Source: Clostridia bacterium
GTDB lineage: Bacteria; Bacillota; Clostridia; Christensenellales; UBA1242
Direction: 5' to 3'
Assembly (NCBI GenBank): GCA_900768425.1
Contig: CAAGCR010000116.1
Location: 1-9,199 of the forward strand
DNA: 9,199 bases
Shown: in pieces, positions 1 through 6,464 of the stretch
How the letters are laid out: each line of letters starts with the position of its first letter
Position numbering within the stretch: position 1 is the stretch's first letter
Program-made: the position numbers and the translations under genes
The notes under the pieces: generated by a model
Seen by the model: the letters and a program-made list of their open reading frames with translations, nothing else
What the model was told of the DNA's origin: nothing
Databases searched by the model: none

Positions 1-80
1 TATTGGAAGTGTTTGATTTATCAAACGAAATTGTGTAAACAATTTCAAAATTTTGATTTATCAAAATTTTACTTCCGATA
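1..80. repeat. 80-bp cloverleaf-forming palindromic element (four-way junction)
   Basis: By direct base pairing the whole stretch is an outer 10-bp stem (1-10 with 71-80, one T-G wobble at 4/77) enclosing three hairpins that abut with no spacer. They are 11-16/21-26 with loop TTTA, 27-34/39-46 with loop GTAA, and 47-56/61-70 with loop TTTA. Of 80 bases, 68 are paired and 12 are loop. The element lies 2 bp beyond the rlmH stop codon, so it would form the end of that message. The outer stem may continue past the window edge. No T-run marks it as an ordinary terminator. It could be a small non-autonomous mobile repeat (the ends are inverted repeats beginning TA) or a structured 3' RNA element. 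The pairing is seen in the sequence; any role is inferred. Confidence 0.75.
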
Positions 81-82
81 GT

Positions 83-541
83 TTACTTATGGTAACTGAT
101 ATTATTTAAAATTGTGAATGCACGATAAAGTTGTTCTAGGAGCATTACTCTAAAAAGTCTGTGTGGAAAGGTCATTGGTGATACACTGAGTTGCATATTT
201 GCTTTTTGTTTTACTTGTTCGCTCACACCATATGAGCCACCTATAACAAAAGTTATTTCGCTATTTGAAAGAGATATATCTTGAATTTTATTTGCGAATT
301 GTTCGCTTGACAATTCTTTACCCTTAACATCCATTAATATTACATAGCCTTTTAGATTGCTTATTATTTCCTGCCCTTCAGCTTGTTTTATTTGTTCGGT
401 GTTTTCTAGGTTAGTATACTCTTTTAGTTCTTTAACGTTGCATTGACAAAAACGAGATAATCTTTTTAAATACTCTGCGCTTGCATCAATAAAAAACTTA
501 TCTTTTAAGTTACCAACACATAATATGTTTATTTTTATCAT
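83..541 (-). CDS. rlmH: RlmH, 23S rRNA pseudouridine-1915 N3-methyltransferase
   Basis: This 152-residue protein has the usual length of the RlmH/YbeA SPOUT family (about 155). The family transfers a methyl group from S-adenosylmethionine to N3 of pseudouridine 1915 in helix 69 of 23S rRNA, acting as a dimer on assembled 70S ribosomes. Visible family marks are the SAM-binding GGSYG loop (101-105) after a hydrophobic strand, MTFPHRLFR (123-131), EQLYRA (136-141) and the C-terminal YHK (150-152). The start is supported by an AGGA ribosome binding site about 6 nt upstream. A terminator closes the preceding CPBP gene 28 bp upstream of this start, so rlmH is probably transcribed separately, though I could not pick a convincing promoter in that small gap. 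The reading frame is intact and ends 2 bp before the cloverleaf repeat. Confidence 0.96.
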   Translation of the reverse strand: MIKINILCVGNLKDKFFIDASAEYLKRLSRFCQCNVKELKEYTNLENTEQIKQAEGQEIISNLKGYVILMDVKGKELSSEQFANKIQDISLSNSEITFVIGGSYGVSEQVKQKANMQLSVSPMTFPHRLFRVMLLEQLYRAFTILNNISYHK

Positions 542-568
542 AAATATCCTTTAAATTTTGTCATATTT

Positions 569-596
569 AAAAATTAAGCCATAATGGCTTAATTTT
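569..596 (-). terminator. Rho-independent terminator of the CPBP protease pair
   Basis: A perfect 12-bp stem (570-581 with 585-596) closes a 3-nt loop. On the minus strand it runs into a short T-run (573-569), part of which is inside the stem. The right arm includes two bases of the upstream gene's TAA stop codon (595-597), so coding sequence and terminator overlap. It separates the CPBP pair from rlmH. Confidence 0.7.
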
Positions 597-1749
597 AAAG
601 TATTCCCCAAATTAGGGTTGAGATTGTTATAACTACTCCTAAGAAGATTGTGCCATATAAGAATATTTTATCTTTAAGGCTTGGCTTTTTGATAATATAG
701 TCACCTTCTAGCATATTCTTTGAAAAATTTATGTCCACAATTACGCCACGCAAACCGTTTGGGCGATTTTGAAAAATTACTTCTGGCATTTTATCATCAT
801 CAGTTTTACCTTCGGCTTTATCTATCTCATTTGCGTTTAAATTAAATTCGTTGAATAATTCTTCGCGTTGTTTTTTCTCTATAGCCTTTTCGGCTAGTTT
901 TGTAAATTGTTTAACTCGAGTTTGTTTCATTAGCAAGAACACTAAGTATGCAAGAAATGCCAAAAATAAAATTACAACAAATATAATTGCAACAAATGCC
1001 AAAACTGCATCACTATTTATAAGTGCATTGCCTAGTTTTTCTGAAAATTTGCCTAATGGCAAATTATGGAAACTAGCAAAAGTCAGATATAAACCCATAA
1101 AGTTATTCATAAAATGCACAATCATTGATGGGATAATTGAGCCAGTTACATAAACCAAGAATGTTAAGAACATACCTATAACACTTGCGTAAAAGAATTG
1201 TTCAATGTTTAGGTGCATTAAACCGAACAAAAAGCCTACTAGAATGATTGTCTTTTTCATATCTAATTGTTTATAGCCATTTACTAAAAGACCTCTATGG
1301 CAAAATTCTTCGCATATTCCCGGTAAAATTGCTGTGATTATTATATCTCTTATAAAATTAACTGTTGGATAACTTGTGCTGGCTGATGACATACCAAAAC
1401 TTGGGTCGTAGCCTGTGCCATATATAAAAATATTAAAGAACGATGCTATTGCTAAGTTTAAGAAATATACTATAAAACCAATTATAATGGTTAAAAGAAC
1501 TGCTTTAAAATTTATCTTTTTTACATTAAAATCTTTAAAAACTTCTTTTGTTTTTTTCTTGCGTAAAAACTTATACAAATATAATGGCACTAAAAACATA
1601 AAACCTATTTGTATTAAAAAGTTTAAAAGCACGCTTACGCCCGCATTTACCGGCACAAGACTTGAAAAAACTCTTAAACCTACAAATAGCATTATAACTA
1701 CAAAATATATTAAACTTGTATCAAAAAACAAACTATTTTTTTTATTCAT
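595..1749 (-). CDS. CPBP family intramembrane metalloprotease (second of tandem pair)
   Basis: This 384-residue polytopic membrane protein carries all three motifs of the CPBP (CAAX protease / bacteriocin-processing, Rce1-like, ABI) family: EExxxR at 147-152, FxxxH at 175-179 and HxxxN at 212-216. In Rce1 homologues the Glu and His residues form the active site within the membrane. Roughly eight hydrophobic segments precede a charged, Lys/Glu/Asp-rich stretch of about 85 residues (about 276-360), and a final membrane helix (361-384) follows. This tail is an addition to the minimal family core. An ATG with GGGAG about 6 nt upstream supports the start. It lies 11 bp downstream of a second CPBP gene with the same layout, so the two are almost certainly one transcript. 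The substrate is unknown: bacterial members have been linked to bacteriocin immunity, pheromone processing and anti-sigma cleavage, and no such partner is visible here. Confidence 0.9.
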   Translation of the reverse strand: MNKKNSLFFDTSLIYFVVIMLFVGLRVFSSLVPVNAGVSVLLNFLIQIGFMFLVPLYLYKFLRKKKTKEVFKDFNVKKINFKAVLLTIIIGFIVYFLNLAIASFFNIFIYGTGYDPSFGMSSASTSYPTVNFIRDIIITAILPGICEEFCHRGLLVNGYKQLDMKKTIILVGFLFGLMHLNIEQFFYASVIGMFLTFLVYVTGSIIPSMIVHFMNNFMGLYLTFASFHNLPLGKFSEKLGNALINSDAVLAFVAIIFVVILFLAFLAYLVFLLMKQTRVKQFTKLAEKAIEKKQREELFNEFNLNANEIDKAEGKTDDDKMPEVIFQNRPNGLRGVIVDINFSKNMLEGDYIIKKPSLKDKIFLYGTIFLGVVITISTLIWGIL

Positions 1750-1760
1750 AACTCTCCCAT

Positions 1761-2771
1761 TTATGCTACTAATTCACTTATGACATATATTAACCACAAT
1801 AGCACTCCTGATGCTATTGCACCTATTAGATATTTATAATATTGTCTTTTTTTAGTATCATTTGTCAAATCATTTGTACTATCTTCTTGTAATAAATTAT
1901 TTTCTTTATCAATTTGTATTTCTTTTTGTTTTTCATCACCATTATTGTTATTTACCAAAACGTACTTTATTAAAACCCAAATTATGGCAAGTGATATAGC
2001 GGCGATGGCCGTTACAAGTAGTGCTACGGGAATTGTTTTTACATCTATATACAAAAAATCTTTTCCCACACTTGTGCTAATATAGGATATTAAAAGCACT
2101 ATAAAATTATTACAAAAGTGAGTTATCATTGTGTATATTAATGAACCTGTTTTTTCTAAAATTAATGCAAAAACCAGCCCCATTATTATAGGGAAAATAA
2201 ACTGTTTTATTGATAGGTGAATTAAAGCAAACATTAAGCACGAAAGCAAACTAGCCTTGATATATCCACTTTTTCTAAAACCGTTATAAATCATTCCCCT
2301 AAAAATTATTTCTTCGGTAATTGCTGGAACAATAGCCAAAAGCACTACATTTATTATAAACCAATAGAATGTGTTTATTGGCAAAGATGTTGCTGGCGTG
2401 TCAAAACCTAATTTTGTAAAAACTTTACCAAACATATTGATAAAATTATATAGTCCAAATACCGCTATTAAAGATATGCAAACGCAAATTAAAATGTTCT
2501 TTATGCTAAGTTTAGATATATCTAGTTTAGTTGCCTTTATAAAATTGATGTTATTTTGTTTATTATAAACATAAGCAACAAACGCAAAACAGGTTTGTGC
2601 TACTATGGTCGCGGTAAACAAATATATTAAAGATGCTGAAAGTTCTTCCGGTGTTTTATAGAAATATGAAAAAATCAAAGCAAGTAACAATGATACTGCT
2701 TGTGGCACAATTAATGCCCATAAAAATGTCTTACACGAATCTGTTTGCGTGTAATAATTTCTTTTCTCCAT
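1761..2771 (-). CDS. CPBP family intramembrane metalloprotease (first of tandem pair)
   Basis: This 336-residue membrane protein has intact CPBP motifs: EExxxR at 153-158, FxxxH at 181-185 and HxxxN at 218-222, so it is predicted to be catalytically competent. About eight hydrophobic segments are followed by a hydrophilic stretch rich in Asn, Asp, Glu and Lys (about 274-310) and one last membrane helix near the C-terminus. The downstream neighbour has the same core plus charged-loop plus last-helix layout, and the loop sequences are unrelated by eye. This suggests an old tandem duplication with conserved cores and free loops. The start is backed by AAAGGA about 7 nt upstream. The nrdR terminator lies just upstream, so this gene should have its own promoter between about 2772 and 2820, but I found no strong -35/-10 pair there. 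The substrate cannot be inferred. Confidence 0.9.
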   Translation of the reverse strand: MEKRNYYTQTDSCKTFLWALIVPQAVSLLLALIFSYFYKTPEELSASLIYLFTATIVAQTCFAFVAYVYNKQNNINFIKATKLDISKLSIKNILICVCISLIAVFGLYNFINMFGKVFTKLGFDTPATSLPINTFYWFIINVVLLAIVPAITEEIIFRGMIYNGFRKSGYIKASLLSCLMFALIHLSIKQFIFPIIMGLVFALILEKTGSLIYTMITHFCNNFIVLLISYISTSVGKDFLYIDVKTIPVALLVTAIAAISLAIIWVLIKYVLVNNNNGDEKQKEIQIDKENNLLQEDSTNDLTNDTKKRQYYKYLIGAIASGVLLWLIYVISELVA

Positions 2772-2815
2772 ATTATTTCCTTTTTAATTTACGAGTTTGG
2801 TTAAACGCCTTATCT

Positions 2816-2844
2816 AAAAACAAAAGGCAAACTTGTTGCCTTTT
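2816..2844 (-). terminator. Rho-independent terminator downstream of nrdR
   Basis: A perfect 9-bp stem (2822-2830 with 2836-2844) closes a 5-nt loop. On the minus strand the descending arm ends in TTTT and continues G TTTTT. It begins 6 bp after the nrdR stop codon and ends the nrdR transcript before the CPBP pair. Confidence 0.85.
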
Positions 2845-2850
2845 TGTGAC

Positions 2851-3294
2851 TTAAATTTCTTTTATAAAATTTTTAAAGTTATCAATATCTGTAAAATGGC
2901 GATAAACCGATGCAAAGCGAACATATGCGACATCATCTAGTGGTTTTAGTCTTTCCATAACCAAATCACCTATTGAAATAGAATTGACTTCTTTAACCAT
3001 ATTATCTTTTAGTTCTTTTTCTATATCATCGGCAATATTTTCTATTTGTGTTAAAGTAACTGGTCTTTTTTCGCACGCTTTAATTATGCCGTTGATTATT
3101 TTGTTTTTGTCAAATGGTTGTATTGAACCATTCTTTTTTACTACTAAGATTGGTGTGCTTTCTACGGTTTCGTAAGTTGTCCAACGTTTACCACAGTTTA
3201 GGCATTCTCGTCTTCTACGAATTGAGTTTGTTTCTACCGTTGAACGGGAGTCTACTACTTTTGATTCTTCACAACCACAATATATACACTTCAT
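2851..3294 (-). CDS. nrdR: NrdR, transcriptional repressor of ribonucleotide reductase genes
   Basis: This 147-residue protein has the standard length and layout of NrdR. An N-terminal zinc ribbon has Cys pairs C3/C6 and C31/C34, separated by a basic stretch with four consecutive arginines. An ATP-cone domain follows from about residue 48 to 138, opening with VVKKNGSIQPFD and containing the typical VAYVRFASVYRHF (122-134). NrdR senses ATP/dATP through the ATP-cone and binds paired NrdR boxes to repress nrd operons. No ribonucleotide reductase gene lies in this window. The ATG is preceded by GAGG about 8 nt upstream and a good promoter sits in the 54-bp gap before the gene. With its own promoter and terminator it can be expressed as a single-gene unit, though readthrough from the U32 gene is possible because I see no terminator between them. 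Confidence 0.96.
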   Translation of the reverse strand: MKCIYCGCEESKVVDSRSTVETNSIRRRRECLNCGKRWTTYETVESTPILVVKKNGSIQPFDKNKIINGIIKACEKRPVTLTQIENIADDIEKELKDNMVKEVNSISIGDLVMERLKPLDDVAYVRFASVYRHFTDIDNFKNFIKEI

Positions 3295-3312
3295 TTGTAA
3301 CCTCGCTAGTTA

Positions 3313-3341
3313 ACTATACCACATTTAGCGGTAGTTGTAAA
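3313..3341 (-). promoter_or_regulatory. Sigma-70-type promoter of nrdR with dyad in the spacer
   Basis: On the minus strand TTTACA (3336-3341) is followed after exactly 17 bp by TATAGT (3313-3318), about 18 bp before the nrdR start codon. The spacer and -10 edge hold an imperfect dyad, TACCAC-ATTTA-GCGGTA (3317-3333), with one G-T pair. It is a candidate operator. Confidence 0.6.
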
Positions 3342-3348
3342 TTATTTT

Positions 3349-5466
3349 TTAATCTTTTGTTAAAGAAAAATAACAGTTATTTAATTTGTACCTATTTAGT
3401 TTTAGTGTTGTGCCATTTTGCATTTTGTATTTTATATCATCTGAATATTTACAATTTGCGCAAATATTATTAAACAAAGTTTTAATAGGACAATGAACAA
3501 ATGTCATAAGTTCAAAGTTATTGAAACTACATTTTATCATTGGAATATTTGTATTTTCATTAAGTATGTTAAAGTTTGTTTCTGTAAGTTCTGGTGTTGC
3601 TTCTATTAATTTTACACCTTTACATAATGATAAAATTTCATTAATAGCAAACATATTTTTTAGGTTTAATTTTGCGCCTAAAATTAACTTATCACTTAAA
3701 TTTATTGCACCTAAATTTTGTGCGTAAACTCCTAATTTCGGATATTTATTTAATATTTCTTTAATTAATATTAAATCGGAATTTGGCAAAAATGATGGCA
3801 CATATAAATAAGCATTTTTATGAGTAGTTTTAGAATAGTCATAATCTTTAAAATTTCTTGGTTTTACAACTAAAAAATCGGCTTGTGAATTATAATTTTC
3901 TGTTATTTCTAAGGTATAATTTGGTTTATTTTTATATTTATTTTCTAATTCATTTTTTAGGTTATTTTTATTAAAAATTACTTCATTTTTTGTCAAAAAA
4001 TAATTATTAATATTTTCTAACATTTTTCTGCGTATTTCGTTTAATTGTTTTTTTGTTAAAAATACATTATCTGTATTTAAAGATAATGATTTTAGATAAA
4101 AATATGTGTCGTTTAGTTTTTGCAAACTTTCCTTTGCTTGTTCATAGTTTAAACTTATGGTGTTTGCTTTTTCACATATATCGCAATAAACTTCTCCAGT
4201 GTATATGCTTACATAAGAGTTGATTCCGTAAGTTAAAGTAAAATTAAGTTTTAAAGGTTTGCCGACATAGGCTTCTAGTTTTATAGATAATGGCAAGCGG
4301 ACAATTTGTGAGAGTGCGTTATCTTCATTTTGTTTATCCAAAATTAAATATACATCACTGTTTGCTTTTACATTTGCTGTTGTTGTTATTTGATATGTGC
4401 CGTTTAACTCTTTTATATCCATTGCTGTTATTGTTGCAATTTCTTGGTCGTTTAGGATAAATTTTAAACCATCACCTTTATTTATTGTGCTTGATTTTAT
4501 AGTTATTATATTAAACTTATTTCCTTTTTTAAAAGATATAACTTTGCCGATTTTGATTCCTTTATGTCCTTGAATTTTAGGGTCAATTATTCCTGCATTG
4601 CCGTTGAAATATCCTTCACAATAGTCACCCCTATTAAAGGCCTTTTTTAATCTTAACTGCTCGTCTGTATTGGTTGAATAGTTATTGTCTAAAATTTCTC
4701 TATATACTTTTGTGGCTTCGTATACATAGGCCGGTCTACGCAATCTGCCTTCTATTTTAAAACTTGTAACACCACTAGTCGCCAGTTCTTTTAGGCGTGC
4801 GGACATATTCATATCTTTTGCGGATAGCAAATAACCTTGGGCAATTTGTTTATCTTTTAAAAAGGCTTTATATGGCAAACGACAAGGTTGCAAGCACTCA
4901 CCTTTATTTCCGCTTTTGCCAAAAAGACACGATGACAAATAGCAGTTACCCGAAAAACATACACACAAAGCGCCTTGAATAAAATATTCTATTTCTAACT
5001 CAGTTTTTTCTTTTATCAGTTTAATATCATTTAAAGATGTTTCGCGGGATAACACGGCTCTTGTAATTCCCATTTTTTGTGCTTGAATTGCACCTTCATA
5101 GTTATTGATTGCCATTTGTGTGCTGGCATGAATAACCGCTTGCGGAAAACAATTTTTTAATATGTTGACTACGCCTAAGTCTTGTACGATAAATGCATCA
5201 ACCTTGGCGGATAATGCCATTTGAATTGTTTTGCACAAGTCCTCAATTTGGTCGTACTCAATTAGTGTGTTAAGAGTTAAATATGCTTTTACACCATACA
5301 TATGTGCAAATGCGACTGCTTTATCCATATCTTCGCCAAAATTCTCTGCCTTTGCCCTTGCATTAAAATTTTTTGCACCAAAATAAACGGCAGTTGCTCC
5401 TGCCATAACTGCCATTTTTAAACTTTCAAAATTACCTGCCGGTGCTAATAATTCCGGTTTATACAT
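3349..5466 (-). CDS. U32 family protein with DUF3656-like domain (RlhA/collagenase-like)
   Basis: This 705-residue protein is of the long U32 type. The N-terminal part (about 1-260) is the U32 core: LLAPAGNFESLKMAVMAGA near the start, STQMAINN (115-122), a Cys-rich block GALCVCFSGNCYLSSC (165-180) with C191 and C195 following, and FKIEGRLRRP (236-245). Residues about 385-490 resemble DUF3656. The C-terminus has C659, C669, C672 and C698. Although named peptidases, U32 relatives such as RlhA and TrhP hydroxylate 23S rRNA or tRNA bases, and UbiU/UbiV carry a 4Fe-4S cluster on four cysteines. C168/C175/C191 have similar spacing to the first UbiU ligands, but the fourth ligand is not evident at the expected place. 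RNA modification is therefore the best inference and proteolysis is less likely. It begins 4 bp after the plsY stop, so the two are co-transcribed; its ribosome binding site is weak (AGG, inside the plsY end). Confidence 0.88.
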   Translation of the reverse strand: MYKPELLAPAGNFESLKMAVMAGATAVYFGAKNFNARAKAENFGEDMDKAVAFAHMYGVKAYLTLNTLIEYDQIEDLCKTIQMALSAKVDAFIVQDLGVVNILKNCFPQAVIHASTQMAINNYEGAIQAQKMGITRAVLSRETSLNDIKLIKEKTELEIEYFIQGALCVCFSGNCYLSSCLFGKSGNKGECLQPCRLPYKAFLKDKQIAQGYLLSAKDMNMSARLKELATSGVTSFKIEGRLRRPAYVYEATKVYREILDNNYSTNTDEQLRLKKAFNRGDYCEGYFNGNAGIIDPKIQGHKGIKIGKVISFKKGNKFNIITIKSSTINKGDGLKFILNDQEIATITAMDIKELNGTYQITTTANVKANSDVYLILDKQNEDNALSQIVRLPLSIKLEAYVGKPLKLNFTLTYGINSYVSIYTGEVYCDICEKANTISLNYEQAKESLQKLNDTYFYLKSLSLNTDNVFLTKKQLNEIRRKMLENINNYFLTKNEVIFNKNNLKNELENKYKNKPNYTLEITENYNSQADFLVVKPRNFKDYDYSKTTHKNAYLYVPSFLPNSDLILIKEILNKYPKLGVYAQNLGAINLSDKLILGAKLNLKNMFAINEILSLCKGVKLIEATPELTETNFNILNENTNIPMIKCSFNNFELMTFVHCPIKTLFNNICANCKYSDDIKYKMQNGTTLKLNRYKLNNCYFSLTKD

Positions 5467-5470
5467 ATTT

Positions 5471-6178
5471 TTAACCTATTTCTTTATTTTTATTTTCTTG
5501 CTTGATTTCTTTCTTTTCTTGTTTATTTAACTTAACTTTGTTCTTTTTCTTTTTGAATAAATTTACCTTATTTTCTTTTCCTATTAATAGTCTAAAAAAG
5601 TTTTGGCGATGCATAAACCATATCAAAAAGAATATGCCAAAAAGTAACAGACAAATTACAATATTACCCCTAAAACGATAGCCTTCTATAATTGTTAAAA
5701 TTGTAATAAATATGAAAGATGCAATAGCACCATATTGAAAAACTAACAAATATAATAGGCACACAACAAACATTATAAGTGCCCAAAGTGGTTCGGCAAC
5801 TGCAAAAACACCAAATATGCACGCAACACCTTTACCGCCCTTAAACCTGTAAAATACTGGGAATATATGACCTAAAATTGCTGCAAAACCACCTGTGAAC
5901 AATGCAATATAACTTAAATCGGTTGCGTTTGTTAATCCGCCAAATATTGCAAAACCTACAAATGATGGGATTGCGCCTTTTAGTGCATCCATAAATAGTG
6001 TTAAAAGCCCCATTCCAAAGCCATATGTTCTTGCCATATTCATTGTCCCTGGGTTACCACTGCCATGCTTTGTTATGTCATCATGTTTTAGGTGTGACAA
6101 AAACTTTGCCGAACTAAAATTGCCCAGCAAATATCCGCCTAGTATTAATAAAACAAATTTTATTATTGTTATATTCAT
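5471..6178 (-). CDS. plsY: PlsY, acyl-phosphate:glycerol-3-phosphate acyltransferase
   Basis: This is a polytopic membrane enzyme that acylates glycerol-3-phosphate from acyl-phosphate, the first step of phosphatidic acid synthesis in bacteria using the PlsX/PlsY route. All three family motifs are present: GSGNPGTMNMAR (39-50), D64-x-x-K67-G68 with P71, and GHIFPVFYRFKGGKGVA (103-119). Hydrophobic segments lie at about 1-20, 53-78, 87-108, 118-150, 151-165 and 170-190. At 235 residues it is about 35 longer than usual because of a Lys/Glu-rich cytoplasmic-looking tail after residue 200 with no family motif. The start has AAGGA about 7 nt upstream. In many Bacillota plsY sits directly after der and before gpsA. 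Here 286 bp of repeats separate it from der, and a U32 gene takes the gpsA position. Confidence 0.95.
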   Translation of the reverse strand: MNITIIKFVLLILGGYLLGNFSSAKFLSHLKHDDITKHGSGNPGTMNMARTYGFGMGLLTLFMDALKGAIPSFVGFAIFGGLTNATDLSYIALFTGGFAAILGHIFPVFYRFKGGKGVACIFGVFAVAEPLWALIMFVVCLLYLLVFQYGAIASFIFITILTIIEGYRFRGNIVICLLLFGIFFLIWFMHRQNFFRLLIGKENKVNLFKKKKNKVKLNKQEKKEIKQENKNKEIG

Positions 6179-6225
6179 AAATTCCTTCTTGTTTTTATTG
6201 GTAAGCCCATAAAGGCAACGCTTTC

Positions 6226-6241
6226 ATTTGTGTAAACAAAT
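6226..6241. repeat. Short perfect hairpin sharing its 12-nt core with the 1-80 element
   Basis: ATTTGT-GTAA-ACAAAT forms a 6-bp stem with a GTAA loop. Its central 12 bases (6228-6239) are identical to the middle hairpin core of the 1-80 element (31-42), while the flanking pairs differ yet still pair. It lies inside a weaker stem, GGCAAC (6214-6219) with GTTGTC (6250-6255). Confidence 0.5.
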
Positions 6242-6278
6242 ATACTTTTGTTGTCATTCAATGCTATTTTAATAAGCA

Positions 6279-6332
6279 GGGAAACCCCTCAGTCATTTGC
6301 AATAGCAAATGCCAGCTCCCCTGACAGGGAGC
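6279..6332. repeat. Palindromic intergenic repeat element between der and plsY
   Basis: This stretch holds a 7-bp hairpin (CATTTGC 6294-6300, loop AATA, GCAAATG 6305-6311) and a 6-bp GC-rich hairpin (GCTCCC 6315-6320 with GGGAGC 6327-6332), preceded by GGGAAACCCCTCAGTC. The arrangement of CCCCTCAGTC, a variable hairpin, then CAGCTCCCCTGA and GGGAGC matches, from memory and unverified, a palindromic repeat I associate with gut Bacillota genomes. One G appears lost from the final arm (three G against four C), so this copy may be decaying. No T-run follows on either strand, so it is not a typical terminator. It interrupts the usual tight der-plsY linkage. Confidence 0.6.
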
Positions 6333-6343
6333 AAAGTTTTGTA

Positions 6344-6384
6344 GTTATCTAAAGTTTGTGATTAATGCGAAAGTTTGTGATAAC
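6344..6384. repeat. 12-bp direct repeat within short inverted arms
   Basis: AAAGTTTGTGAT occurs at 6351-6362 and again at 6370-6381, starts 19 bp apart. The pair is enclosed by the inverted arms GTTATC (6344-6349) and GATAAC (6379-6384). The rest of the der-plsY gap (6385-6464) is AT-rich, with a weak inverted repeat AAATTATT (6388-6395) / AATAATTT (6406-6413). I see no gene in this gap. Confidence 0.45.
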
Positions 6385-6449
6385 TCAAAATTATTTTAAT
6401 TTAACAATAATTTATCAGTCATCAGTTTTCATTCATCATTTATTATTTA

Positions 6450-6461
6450 TTGCGTTAGCAA
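6450..6461. repeat. Short hairpin 3 bp after the der stop codon
   Basis: TTGC-GTTA-GCAA is a perfect 4-bp stem with a 4-nt loop. Its reverse complement TTGCTAACGCAA is one base short of TTGCTAAACGCAA in the middle arm of the 7935-8009 element, so it may be another isolated module of the same repeat family. It is too short to be sure. Confidence 0.3.
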
Positions 6462-6464
6462 AGG

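Noticed and set aside
1..80. A tRNA gene, suggested by the cloverleaf-like fold and length
   Set aside because: The outer stem is 10 bp, all loops are 4 nt, there is no 7-nt anticodon loop, no T-loop GTTCRA and no D-loop consensus.
595..2771. A bacteriocin or pheromone biosynthesis cluster around the CPBP proteases
   Set aside because: No small precursor peptide, transporter or modification enzyme is visible in the flanking sequence; neighbours are nrdR and rlmH.
6315..6332. A rho-independent terminator after der
   Set aside because: The GC-rich stem is only 6 bp and has no T-run on the minus strand; it fits better as part of a palindromic repeat.
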